A stretch of 64,000 nucleotides of DNA from Flavobacterium xueshanense (GCF_900112975.1 NZ_FONQ01000002.1:124001-188000), one strand, 5' to 3'; numbered from the stretch's first letter, positions 18,196 to 26,577 are shown. Translations and numbers: made by a program. The notes: generated by a model not told the origin, from the sequence alone.

Positions 18196-18509
18196 AATAG
18201 TACTGTTATTTAGCCACAAAGGTCGCAAAGTTTTTCATTAAATTGGTACACCGAGAGCACAGATACTCATGAAAAAAGCGGATTTTTATTCTTTTGACCT
18301 ATGAAAATCCATTCAATCCGTTCAATCTGTTCAATCTGTGGCCTAAAAAAACAGAAATCAATCTTAATGAATTTTCTGCGTGCGTCGTCGTGAAAAAATA
18401 GCATGCAGATAACACGGATTTTAACAGATAAAAATCGATTTTTTTAATCTGTGAGAATCCTTTGAATCATTCAAACCTGCCTCTCGGAAGAAAGGTCTCT
18501 GACCTAAAA
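18196..18509. repeat. Intergenic region with degenerate repeated words
   Basis: Lies between bioA and the ketoacyl synthase. It contains GTTCAATCTG-type words in tandem (about 18313-18342), the phrase GCCACAAAGGTCGCAAAG (about 18214-18231) and imperfectly mirrored AATC/GATT words near 18417-18460. A related phrase (GCCACGAAGGCACTAAGG) occurs at about 60749. No gene is seen. Confidence 0.5.
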
Positions 18510-19814
18510 TTAAACTATTTCTAAAGCATTTTCGACCACTTGATATACTTTTAGTAATTGCTCGTCTGTAATAATATATGGAGGCAAAATGTATACAATA
18601 TTACCAACAGGACGCAGAATTACTCCGTTTTCGATAAAAAAATCATAGAGTTTGTTGCGCAAAGTTCCATAGTAACTGGCGGAACTTTCCGTTTTTATTT
18701 CTAATGCAAAAATGACTCCGAGCACACGAGTTGTAGTTACTTTAGGATGGTTTTTTATAAGTTCTTGAAAGTCCAAGTGGCTTTTATTTACTCTAATAAT
18801 ATTCGCTTGCATTTCATTAGTTTGCAACAATTCTAAACTGGCCAAAGCCGCCGCACAACCTGTAGGATTTGCTGTAAATGTATGTCCGTGAAACAACGCT
18901 TTATTAATATCATCGTCATAAAAAGCATCGAATAAATCCTGAGTAAAAGTTGTAATCGCCATAGGAATTGTTCCTCCGGTCAACGCTTTGGACAAACACA
19001 TCATATCTGGTTTTTCCACCAAGTAATCCGTTGCAAAAGTTTTTCCGGTTTTTCCAAAACCTGTCATCACTTCGTCTGCAATGGTCAGCACATTATTTTC
19101 CTGACAAATTCGCATCAATTCATCTAATGACTCTTGCTCGTACATCACCATTCCTGCGGCTCCCTGAACCAGTGGCTCAAATATAAAACCAGCGCAACTG
19201 TGGTTTTTTATAACCAATTGTAACGCATCATAACTTTCTTGTTGTTGTCCTTTAACCGGAACCGGAATCCGAACCACATCAATGAACATCCCTTGAAAAG
19301 CTTGCGTATAAAAAGAAATTCCACTTGCCGCCATGGCCGCAAAAGTGTCACCATGAAAAGCATTTTCGAAAGCAATTATTGTAGTTTTCTTTTCTCCTTT
19401 ATTGAAAAAATACTGCAAGGCTACCTTAATTGCAACCTCAACAGCAGTCGAACCATTATCGGAAAAGAATATTTTTTGTTGGTTTTTTGGTAAAATTTCC
19501 ATCAACTTCTCGGCTACCAAAATAGCAGGTTCATGTGTAAATCCTCCAAACAGGACGTGCTCTAATGTCGTGAGTTGTTTATAAATCGCATCGGCAATAA
19601 ATGTATTTGAATGTCCGTACGGATTCACCCACCACGAAGCGATTGCATCGATGTATTCTTTATTATTTTCGTCCCAAAGCAAAGCGCCTTTTCCTTTTTT
19701 TATGGCAATTGGTAACGCTGCGGTTTTATGTTGGGTATACGGATGCCAAAGATATTGGCTGTCTCTTTCAACAAGCCCCCTAGCCCCCGAAGGGGGAATG
19801 TTTGTGCTACTCAT
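18510..19814 (-). CDS. bioA: Adenosylmethionine-8-amino-7-oxononanoate aminotransferase
   Basis: This PLP enzyme transfers the amino group of SAM to 7-keto-8-aminopelargonate to give 7,8-diaminopelargonate. The class III aminotransferase signature is present: LTIADEVMTGFGKTGK with the PLP-contacting Asp, and the Schiff-base Lys in CLSKALTGGTIPM. YLWHPYTQHK near the start is typical of BioA. The 434-residue length is normal, but residues 6-14 (IPPSGARGL) are read from a GC-rich repeat (19774-19799) absent from typical BioA, where the protein begins close to the ERDSQYLWHPYTQ segment. The ATG lies two bases after the bioD stop, so translation is likely coupled. Confidence 0.96.
   Translation of the reverse strand: MSSTNIPPSGARGLVERDSQYLWHPYTQHKTAALPIAIKKGKGALLWDENNKEYIDAIASWWVNPYGHSNTFIADAIYKQLTTLEHVLFGGFTHEPAILVAEKLMEILPKNQQKIFFSDNGSTAVEVAIKVALQYFFNKGEKKTTIIAFENAFHGDTFAAMAASGISFYTQAFQGMFIDVVRIPVPVKGQQQESYDALQLVIKNHSCAGFIFEPLVQGAAGMVMYEQESLDELMRICQENNVLTIADEVMTGFGKTGKTFATDYLVEKPDMMCLSKALTGGTIPMAITTFTQDLFDAFYDDDINKALFHGHTFTANPTGCAAALASLELLQTNEMQANIIRVNKSHLDFQELIKNHPKVTTTRVLGVIFALEIKTESSASYYGTLRNKLYDFFIENGVILRPVGNIVYILPPYIITDEQLLKVYQVVENALEIV
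19774..19799 (-). repeat. GC-rich intergenic-type repeat inside the 5' end of bioA
   Basis: On the minus strand it reads ATTCCCCCTTCGGGGG followed by CTAGGGGGCT. CCCCC-TTC-GGGGG is a perfect short hairpin. The segment is strikingly G+C-rich for this genome and resembles repeats usually found between Flavobacterium genes. Here it is in frame and encodes BioA residues 6-14. Confidence 0.65.
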
Positions 19815-19816
19815 AA

Positions 19817-20434
19817 TTATAAACTCAATAGATTTTCTCGAAATAAATCAGCATATTCTTTAATTACATTTTGGTCAAAATAGGGTTCTTGTTCTATTCT
19901 TCCAATGCATTTAACTTCGGTTTTAGACAAAATAATCGATTCGGTTGCTTTGTTTTCATGACCTGAAAAAACAATTCCTGCAACTGCTATTTTTCTGTTT
20001 TGTAAGGCTTCGATGGTCAATAAAGTATGATTGATACTACCCAAATAATGACGGGAAACCACAATTACTTTATAGTCTTTTTGAATTAAATCGATCACGC
20101 AATCTATATCATTTAATGGAACAAAAACACCTCCTGCGCCCTCAACAACCAAATTATTTTCTGTTTTGGGTTCAATGATTTTATTTAAATCAATAGTAAC
20201 ATCATCTAATTCAGCGGCGAAATGTGGACTTGCCGGAGTATTCAAAGCATAACTATTAGGATGAATCACCGTCTTTTTATTAGACAAAAATGATTTGACT
20301 TTATGGCTATCGGAGTTTTCTAAATCGCCGGCTTGTATGGGTTTCCAATAATCAGCTTCTAAAGCTTCCGTTATAATGGCTGATGCAATGGTCTTACCGA
20401 CATCGGTTCCAATTCCTGTTATAAATAGTTTCAT
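19817..20434 (-). CDS. bioD: Dethiobiotin synthetase
   Basis: A 205-residue cytosolic ATP-dependent carboxylase that closes the ureido ring of dethiobiotin. The N-terminus FITGIGTDVGKTIAS is the BioD P-loop (GTDxGKT). WKPIQAGD carries the substrate-contacting Lys, and VEGAGGVFVPL is the second nucleotide/Mg segment. Its ATG abuts the stop codon of the DUF2007-like gene (zero spacing), and its stop lies two bases before bioA. This places it in the middle of a tight operon bioF, DUF2007-like gene, bioD, bioA. Confidence 0.95.
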   Translation of the reverse strand: MKLFITGIGTDVGKTIASAIITEALEADYWKPIQAGDLENSDSHKVKSFLSNKKTVIHPNSYALNTPASPHFAAELDDVTIDLNKIIEPKTENNLVVEGAGGVFVPLNDIDCVIDLIQKDYKVIVVSRHYLGSINHTLLTIEALQNRKIAVAGIVFSGHENKATESIILSKTEVKCIGRIEQEPYFDQNVIKEYADLFRENLLSL

Positions 20435-20845
20435 TTAATTAAATTCAAATTTACATGTGTTGCATTTGTAATTATACTTCGAATAAAAAGGCAATATGAT
20501 CAGAAGAAGCGAAAAAAGAAATGATAAAAATGATTTGAAATCCGTTATTGAAGTTACCATATTTATCTGTTTGCCACCGCATTTTGGACAGTCGATAAAT
20601 TCATTATTTTCATCCAATGAATATTTACTAACTTGGGAAAGAATAGTATTTGCTATAAAAAAATCTTCGCTTTTTACAAAAAGTTTTACCCCACCAACAG
20701 CATTACTATACAATGGATTTGTATCAACAGTATTGTTATCCCGCATAAAAACTTCAATCCCCTCTGACTCTAGTTTTCCTTTAAAAATTATTGCTTCTGA
20801 TGTATATTGATATGTAGCAATTATTTTAAAAATTGATTTTTCCAT
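20435..20845 (-). CDS. DUF2007-like protein with zinc-ribbon C-terminus, inside the biotin operon
   Basis: A 136-residue protein. Residues 1-75 (FKIIATYQYTSEAIIFKGKLESEG, then EVFMRDN and GVKLFVKSEDF) resemble the DUF2007 'putative signal transducing protein' ferredoxin-like fold. Residues 87-136 hold CPKCGG and CNTCKFEF, two CxxC knuckles, with a hydrophobic hairpin between them (FLSFLFSLLLIILPFY). It is probably membrane-anchored with a small zinc ribbon. It starts four bases after the bioF stop and ends directly against the bioD ATG. No biotin-related function is known to me for this family, so its position may be accidental. Confidence 0.75.
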   Translation of the reverse strand: MEKSIFKIIATYQYTSEAIIFKGKLESEGIEVFMRDNNTVDTNPLYSNAVGGVKLFVKSEDFFIANTILSQVSKYSLDENNEFIDCPKCGGKQINMVTSITDFKSFLSFLFSLLLIILPFYSKYNYKCNTCKFEFN

Positions 20846-20849
20846 TGCA

Positions 20850-21989
20850 CTAATATACGAAGTTACTCAACAATCGCAACACTTCCGAGATTTCTTCAGT
20901 CGAATTATAACTGTGTAAACAAAAACGCAGGCGTTCCTGCCCTTCGGGAACGGTCGGAGAAAGTATCGCTTTTACATCAAATCCCTTTTTCTGAAATTGA
21001 CCAGCGAGGGTTTTGACTTTTTCATTTCCGGGAATAATGGCCGATTGTATTGCCGATTTGCTTCGGACAAAAAGTGGTTTTAAACATAACAGATTTTTCT
21101 GCTGATTAAAAAAAACAATATTTTCTCTTATTTTTAGAATTGGAGCCGAATCCATTTCTAAATGCTGATACGCGACCAGTATCGTGGCAACCGAATGTGG
21201 TGAAAGCCCTGTGGTATAAATAAAACTTCGTGCAAAATTTACCAAATAAACCTTCAATGTAACCGAACCTAAAATCGCTGCTCCATGACAACCCAATCCT
21301 TTTCCAAAAGTCATAATTCGGGCAAAAACGTGATCTTGCAGGCCTAGCATTTGAACAAATCCTTCGCCATTAGAACCAAAAACTCCCAAAGCATGCGCCT
21401 CATCAACCACTAAATAACATTGGTGTTTATCCGAAAGCAAAACTAATTCTTCCAAATCTGGACAATCGCCATCCATAGAAAAAACAGATTCGGTGACAAT
21501 ATAAATAGCGGTGTCTGGATTCCGTAAAATTAACTTTTCTAAATCTTCAAAATCATTATGGTTGTATTTATAGGCTTTGGCATTCGATAATTGAATCCCA
21601 TCCCGAATGGAAGCGTGACACAATTCATCGTATAAAATTAAATCGCCCTTTTGTGGAACCGAGCCAAAGAATCCAACATTTGCATCATAACCCGAATTAA
21701 AAATCAGCGCCGTTTCCGAGTGGTGGAACTTAGCTACAAAATCTTCTGTTTCTTGATACAGTTTGTGATTTCCGGATAATAACCTGGAACCGGTTGCTCC
21801 GTTTTGAATGATTTTATTATTAATTAAAAACTCGTGCGTTTCATTGAAAATAATTTGGGACTGAGAAAACCCTAGGTAATCATTAGAAGAAAAATCTATC
21901 TTTTTGTTTGACAAAGGCAATTTTCGTAACGCATTATTCTGCTTTCGAATCTCAAGTTTAGCCAATAGATTTTCTGGAAAATGTTTCAT
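20850..21989 (-). CDS. bioF: 8-amino-7-oxononanoate synthase
   Basis: A PLP-dependent alpha-oxoamine synthase that condenses pimeloyl thioester with alanine, the first dedicated step of biotin ring assembly. Typical motifs are FSSNDYLGFSQ, GATGSRLLSG, the histidine in DELCHASI, VVDEAHALGVFG and the Schiff-base Lys in MTFGKGLGCHG. From the ATG at 21989 the protein has 379 residues (MKHFPENLL...). A TTG at 21998 would add three residues but overlaps a TATTTTTG box at 21996-22003, so the ATG is preferred. It is first gene of the biotin operon. Confidence 0.95.
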   Translation of the reverse strand: MKHFPENLLAKLEIRKQNNALRKLPLSNKKIDFSSNDYLGFSQSQIIFNETHEFLINNKIIQNGATGSRLLSGNHKLYQETEDFVAKFHHSETALIFNSGYDANVGFFGSVPQKGDLILYDELCHASIRDGIQLSNAKAYKYNHNDFEDLEKLILRNPDTAIYIVTESVFSMDGDCPDLEELVLLSDKHQCYLVVDEAHALGVFGSNGEGFVQMLGLQDHVFARIMTFGKGLGCHGAAILGSVTLKVYLVNFARSFIYTTGLSPHSVATILVAYQHLEMDSAPILKIRENIVFFNQQKNLLCLKPLFVRSKSAIQSAIIPGNEKVKTLAGQFQKKGFDVKAILSPTVPEGQERLRFCLHSYNSTEEISEVLRLLSNFVY

Positions 21990-21995
21990 AGTCAG

Positions 21996-22003
21996 CAAAA
22001 ATA
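21996..22003 (-). promoter_or_regulatory. Candidate -7 box (TATTTTTG) for the biotin operon
   Basis: Matches TAnnTTTG on the minus strand and ends six bases before the bioF ATG, which would give a very short or absent leader. No TTG at 17-23 bases was found, so support is weak. Confidence 0.35.
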
Positions 22004-22283
22004 AGCAACTTTTTTGGTTTATTGATTTTGTAAATTACTTGTTTGTTTTTTCATCAAACCTAAAAAGAATTAAGCTTTTTTCTTCAAATCAAAATTCGGT
22101 TTCTTCATCAAAAAAAATCAAATGCATTATAAATTAACAATGAAACAAAACCAATGAAAAAAAATATGTAAATTTTTTCGAAAATGCTTTCGATTTACAA
22201 CCTTCGTAAAATTATGTTAAAAAAAACTTAAAATAAATATTGAAAATGTTAAGCAATGCAATAGTTTTTTACTTTCGACGAAT

Positions 22284-22822
22284 ATGAAACGAATTGCATC
22301 ACTTTTTTTAGTAGTAACGTTGTTTACAACGTGATGGGATACTATCTCATGTTTGCTTATCAAGAAGAGCAAGCGTGGATATCTTCTATGGAAAAAAGAC
22401 AGGATTCTGATTTTCAAGTAATCAAATTGAATGCAACTTTATACTCTTTTATCGAAGACACTGATTTTGAATACGTAAATGAAGATGTGGTCATCAACAA
22501 CAAAAGCTATCATATTTTCAAGAAAAGAATTCAAAACAACATCTTAAGTCTGTATTACCTGCGCAATTCACATCAAGATGCAGTAAGTCGGGATTTAAAA
22601 GACATTGTTGACAATCAATTATTCAACGGATCTTCCTCAAAAGAGTCTCCGGTTAAAAAACTATTAAAATCTTTCCTTAAAGATTACGTATCAAACACTG
22701 CTGTTTGTTTCGCTTTTTCGCCTGAAAAAGAAGCAGAAGTTGTAGCGATTAATGAAAATCCTATAGCGTCTTTACGCTCGGGACACCGTGCTTTATCGTA
22801 CACACCACCTGATTTTGATTAA
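22284..22822 (+). CDS. Small exported or membrane-anchored protein of unknown function, apparent N-terminal frameshift
   Basis: The long open frame starts at GTG 22331/ATG 22334 and gives about 163 residues (MGYYLMFAYQEEQAWISSM...). Upstream, ATG 22284 starts MKRIASLFLVVTLFTT in a frame that stops at 22334. Adding one base between about 22305 and 22331 joins them into a continuous hydrophobic helix (ASLFLVVTLFTNVMGYYLMF), just what the protein otherwise lacks. The body is mixed alpha/beta (YSFIEDTDFEYVNEDVV, KSYHIFKKRI, SLYYLRNSHQDAV) and ends YTPPDFD. I do not recognise the family. It may be a sequencing error, a real frameshift, or use of the shorter start. Confidence 0.6.
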
Positions 22823-23095
22823 TTTACATTTTGCACCAAAAACATTACAATACTGAATATATAGTATTTAGTATTAATTTTTAAAATCAATATAACTCCT
22901 CCGGGTTCTGATATTAAAATTGAATAGTGTTTGCTACATCGGTGTAAATTTACGGCGAGAAGTACCTTATTCCTACAGGAAAATCATTGATTTGCCAATC
23001 CAATTAACATTATTATTTGATTTTTTTGTCAATTTTTTTTAAACAACTAAGACTATATCCTTTCATTTAAACCGTGAAAACATAGTAAACTCCGA
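22823..23095. other. Intergenic region without recognisable gene
   Basis: AT-rich. A more complex stretch at about 22896-22985 contains a small TTCCTACAGGAA hairpin but gives no convincing protein and matches no riboswitch that I know. Confidence 0.4.
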
Positions 23096-23260
23096 GTAAA
23101 AAAAATCGTTCTTTTTGCATCAGTATCATTTGCGGTGGTTTGTAACCGTTCGCAAAGTGTTACCGACAAGAAGAATTCAACGACGACAGGCGCTCATGTT
23201 CAAGGTGATGCAGCTTTTGCTGATTACACAACAAACATAGGATTATCAACCAGATTTTAA
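23096..23260 (+). pseudogene. Remnant of a lipoprotein gene lacking a start codon
   Basis: From 23096 the frame reads V-KKIVLFASVSFAVVC-NRSQ, an almost perfect lipoprotein signal (two Lys, hydrophobic core, Cys at the expected site). It then continues through a polar linker and GDAAFADYTTNIGLSTRF to a TAA at 23258-23260. The codon where ATG is expected is GTA, and no ATG, GTG or TTG occurs between the preceding in-frame stop (23075-23077) and it. Only 54 codons remain, so it looks like the two ends of a larger gene joined by an internal deletion. Its former function cannot be told. It lies just upstream of an outer-membrane protein/PAP2 pair. Confidence 0.45.
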
Positions 23261-23354
23261 TTATTAAGCATCTGAAAATTTGTTGTTTTCTTAATAATTA
23301 AAACAAAATGTTTTTAAATACCAAACACCCGCTGTTAACCAAAACCATTTTTTA

Positions 23355-24278
23355 ATGAAAAAAATTTACTTAAGTTGTCTGCTGTTGGCACCTTTATTTA
23401 TGAATGCTCAAACAGAGATTGATGGAATTATGATGAGTAAAGGCAATTTTTGTTTTGGAACAATATACCAACGTAGTAGCTGGAACAAGTATTGGGAAGG
23501 AACCTTTAAAAGAGAAAACCTCAATTTTGGTACCGTATCCACAAAGTCAGTGGCTTTAATGGGAAACTATGGTGTTTCTGATAACTTAAATATTATTTTC
23601 AGCCTTCCGTACGTAGAAACTAAAGCTTCTGCTGGCACAATGGGAGGAGCAAAAGGATTACAGGACATCTCTTTTACCGTAAAATACATGCCGTTTGAAA
23701 AAACAATTGGCAAAGCTACTTACTCTTTATATGCTTTAGGAGGTCTATCAGCGCCTATTTCAGATTATCCAGCAGATTATTTACCATTAAGTATTGGCCT
23801 CAAAAGCAAGACTGCTTCCTTACGATTAATGGGCGATTATCAAAGAGGTCGCTTTTTCACCACGCTATCCGGAGCGTATGTAAAAAGAGCTAACGTAACC
23901 ATTCACAGAAATTCCTATTACACAACCGAAATACATTACACCAATGAAGTTGCCCTGCCGAATGCTATATCCATAAACTACAGAATAGGCTATCGCTCCA
24001 GCAGATTAATAGCTGAAGCTGTTCTTGATAATTGGGTTACACAATCTGGTGGATTTGACATTACAACAAACAACATGCCTTTTCTAAGCAATACTATGAA
24101 TGCATTAAAAATTGGTGTGAATACTAAATACACGCTTAAGAAAGTACCGGCATTATCTATTATTGGAGGGTGCAATTTTGTTACAGAAGGCCGAAATGTA
24201 GGGCAATCAAATACCTTTTACGGCGGTCTATTTTATATCCTTAATTTAAAAAAAACGATACAAGAAAATGAAAAATAA
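23355..24278 (+). CDS. Outer-membrane beta-barrel protein, transporter-like
   Basis: A 307-residue protein with signal peptide MKKIYLSCLLLAPLFMNAQ. About a dozen alternating amphipathic strands follow, such as SVALMGNYGVSDNLNIIFSL, KATYSLYALGGLSAPI and NAISINYRIGYRSSRLIAEA. It resembles outer-membrane channel proteins of the phenol-degradation MetA/transporter type. It overlaps the start of the PAP2/haloperoxidase lipoprotein gene by 11 bases, so the two are co-translated and probably act together in the outer membrane or periplasm. The substrate is unknown. Confidence 0.75.
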   Translation: MKKIYLSCLLLAPLFMNAQTEIDGIMMSKGNFCFGTIYQRSSWNKYWEGTFKRENLNFGTVSTKSVALMGNYGVSDNLNIIFSLPYVETKASAGTMGGAKGLQDISFTVKYMPFEKTIGKATYSLYALGGLSAPISDYPADYLPLSIGLKSKTASLRLMGDYQRGRFFTTLSGAYVKRANVTIHRNSYYTTEIHYTNEVALPNAISINYRIGYRSSRLIAEAVLDNWVTQSGGFDITTNNMPFLSNTMNALKIGVNTKYTLKKVPALSIIGGCNFVTEGRNVGQSNTFYGGLFYILNLKKTIQENEK

Positions 24279-25824
24279 AGTACAAAAAATAGCCTGCAAT
24301 AGTCTTCTGGTTTTGTTTCTTACGTTGAACTATTCTTGTAGTGACGAGTTAACAGAACGCAATGAGCAATTCCCTCAATTAAATCCCGCCAATACAGATT
24401 TATTAGCCGGAAGCTGGAAAACATTCCTATTGACTGCCCCAAATGAATTTTATTTGGATCCGCCAATAGCATCAAGCACACCTGCTTTTGCAAGAGAAAT
24501 TAACGAAATAAAAAGTTACCAAGCAAGCATAACTCCGGAGCAGAAAAAAATAATACAATATTGGAGCGCCGGAGGCGTTTTACGTTGGAATGAAATTATG
24601 CGGACCTTAGTGGCAAGACACAATCGTCCACCATATCAAAATGAAGACGGAACATATCCTGCACCATCTGGAGCAAATCCATTTGCGAATCCTCAATTTC
24701 CTTTTTCAAATCCTCCTTACGCAGCCAGAGCTTATGCGTATGTGAGCGCTGCGCAATACGATGCGATGGTTGCAACTTGGCATTATAAAAAACTTTATAA
24801 TAGAGATGCACCATTTATAGTTGACGCAACTTTACCCGTTCTAATCCCGAAGAGCAGCTTACCTTCCTATCCATCTGAAGATGCTGTTTTAGCAGGAGTT
24901 ACTGTTGAATTATTAAAATTATTATTCCCAACAGAAATCGCTTACATCCAAGAAAAAGCAGAGGAACAGAAATTATATCGCATTATTAGTGGCGCCAATG
25001 TTCGAAGTGATGTTGATGCCGGAATTATTTTAGGCAGAAAAATTGCCGCCAAATTTATCGCCAGAGCTGCCGCTGACGGAACAGGGGCAGCTATTGGCAA
25101 TCAAGCACTTTGGACACAACTTGAAACTCTAACTGCAGCCACTGGAGAAACTCCATGGAAATCACTAGATATTCCCGCAAGACCTCCAATGTTACCATTG
25201 TTTGGAAAAGTAAAATCATTCCTTATGACCCCTGAAATGGTTCTTGCCAGTCGTCCGGTTCCACCGCCTTCCACGAAATCAGAACAATTTGCAAAAGAAT
25301 TAGCTGAAGTAAAAACCAACAGCAAAAATGCCACTAGAAAAAATATGGGAATTGTTACCTTTTGGGCTGATGGTGTGGGTATACACACACCGCCAGGCCA
25401 CTGGAATGCTATTGCAGCTGAAGAATTTGTAGCCCAAAATTACAGCGAAGTACGATGGGCCAGAAATATGGCGTTATTGAATATTGCCATGATGGATGCG
25501 GCTATCAGTTGCTGGGATGCAAAATACTTTTATTTTAATCCAAGGCCTTATCAGATGGATCCATCCATCAAAACATTAACAGGGATTCCGAATTTTCCTG
25601 CTTATGTATCAGGTCACTCGACCTTTAGTGGTGCTGCCAGTGCCGTATTATCGCATATTATTCCTGCAAAAGCGCAAAATTTTTCAATTATGGCTAAACA
25701 GGCTTCTGATTCGCGCTTGCTTGGCGCCATTCATTATAAGAGTGATTGTGAAAAAGGACTTGAATTAGGGAAAAAAGTAGGTGGCTTTGCTGTTGCAAGA
25801 GCTTCAATAGATGGAGCTGAATAA
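24268..25824 (+). CDS. PAP2/vanadium-haloperoxidase superfamily lipoprotein
   Basis: A 518-residue protein with a lipoprotein signal (LLVLFLTLNYSC). The C-terminal part carries the PAP2/vanadate-binding motifs: KYFYFNPRPYQMDP (K...RP), AYVSGHSTFSG (the P/V-SGH motif) and SRLLGAIHYKSD, which fits S-R-x5-H-x3-D. The N-terminal 250 residues form a helical domain typical of Bacteroidota haloperoxidase-like members. It could be an acid phosphatase or a vanadium-dependent haloperoxidase; sequence alone does not decide. It is translationally coupled to the outer-membrane protein upstream. Confidence 0.82.
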   Translation: MKNKVQKIACNSLLVLFLTLNYSCSDELTERNEQFPQLNPANTDLLAGSWKTFLLTAPNEFYLDPPIASSTPAFAREINEIKSYQASITPEQKKIIQYWSAGGVLRWNEIMRTLVARHNRPPYQNEDGTYPAPSGANPFANPQFPFSNPPYAARAYAYVSAAQYDAMVATWHYKKLYNRDAPFIVDATLPVLIPKSSLPSYPSEDAVLAGVTVELLKLLFPTEIAYIQEKAEEQKLYRIISGANVRSDVDAGIILGRKIAAKFIARAAADGTGAAIGNQALWTQLETLTAATGETPWKSLDIPARPPMLPLFGKVKSFLMTPEMVLASRPVPPPSTKSEQFAKELAEVKTNSKNATRKNMGIVTFWADGVGIHTPPGHWNAIAAEEFVAQNYSEVRWARNMALLNIAMMDAAISCWDAKYFYFNPRPYQMDPSIKTLTGIPNFPAYVSGHSTFSGAASAVLSHIIPAKAQNFSIMAKQASDSRLLGAIHYKSDCEKGLELGKKVGGFAVARASIDGAE

Positions 25825-25836
25825 TTAAAATATAAG

Positions 25837-26346
25837 TTGATAATTTGTAAATGGTTTGTTTTAATATTTGTTATCAACCAAAGCCTAACAGACGTTGGAA
25901 ACCTGTTTTGCTTTTTTTATAAAAAAATATTAAAAAATGACTTTTCCTTGAAACGGTGGTATAAGAGGTCTAGCGAAGCAACTGCTTTAATTTACAAGGA
26001 ATCTATTTTTGGAAATTTAAGTCCTTATATAATGTTATTACGAATAGCTGTCTTAATATTGGCTTTATTTAATATTCAAAAAGGGTTGCAAGCATTTATA
26101 AAAGAAGGCCTTTTTAATTTTAAAAGCTCAGAGAGATTTAAAAGAAGTGGCTACCTTTTGTTGCTGTTAAGCGTTTCTGGGATCATAATTAGACTGGTGG
26201 GCATGAGTCAGACTGCAAAGGACCAAATACTTTCTGATATTATTATGTATTTGTTATTACTTGCGATTGGCATTGGGTTATTAGCTTTTTCTGATGTTAT
26301 TAAAAAAGGAAATATCATAGAAACTGAAAATAATCTAACAATATAA
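25837..26346 (+). CDS. DUF2975-like membrane protein
   Basis: A 169-residue protein with about four hydrophobic segments: ICKWFVLIFVINQ near the start, YIMLLRIAVLILALFNIQ at 66-83, YLLLLLSVSGIIIRLVG at 105-121 and IIMYLLLLAIGIGLLAF at 134-150. The order of segments and the small HTH gene two bases downstream are typical of DUF2975/YozG-type pairs. The frame opens with TTG at 25837 and no ATG fits, so the exact start is uncertain. The first 40 residues look less conserved than the rest, so part of the N-terminus may be degraded. Confidence 0.65.
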   Translation: MIICKWFVLIFVINQSLTDVGNLFCFFYKKILKNDFSLKRWYKRSSEATALIYKESIFGNLSPYIMLLRIAVLILALFNIQKGLQAFIKEGLFNFKSSERFKRSGYLLLLLSVSGIIIRLVGMSQTAKDQILSDIIMYLLLLAIGIGLLAFSDVIKKGNIIETENNLTI

Positions 26347-26348
26347 CC

Positions 26349-26558
26349 ATGTCTATAATCATCAACTTAGACATTATGCTCGCTACACGAAAGATGCGCT
26401 CCAATGAACTAGCGGAACGAATGGGAATCAATACCGCTAACCTATCTATTTTAAAAACCGGAAAAGCAAAGGCGATTCGGTTTTCCACTTTAGAACTGAT
26501 TTGTGAAATTCTGGAATGTCAACCCGGAGATATTATGGAGTTTGTAAAGGATGAATAA
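26349..26558 (+). CDS. Small Xre/Cro-type HTH regulator (YozG-like)
   Basis: A 69-residue protein made almost entirely of one HTH_3 domain: INLDIMLATRKMRSNELAER, then MGINTANLSILKTGKAKAIR for the recognition helix, then FSTLELICEILECQPGDI. It resembles YozG-type regulators that are usually paired with a DUF2975 membrane protein, as here. It probably controls its own operon; no operator could be identified. Confidence 0.88.
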   Translation: MSIIINLDIMLATRKMRSNELAERMGINTANLSILKTGKAKAIRFSTLELICEILECQPGDIMEFVKDE

Positions 26559-26577
26559 TCTCTTGTTCTCGACTTTT

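Noticed and set aside
20496..20810. 104-residue plus-strand frame opposite the DUF2007-like gene
   Set aside because: Antisense shadow; the minus-strand gene fits tightly between bioF and bioD.
22896..22985. Possible structured RNA or riboswitch in the gap before the lipoprotein remnant
   Set aside because: Only one very small hairpin is visible and no known riboswitch core is present.
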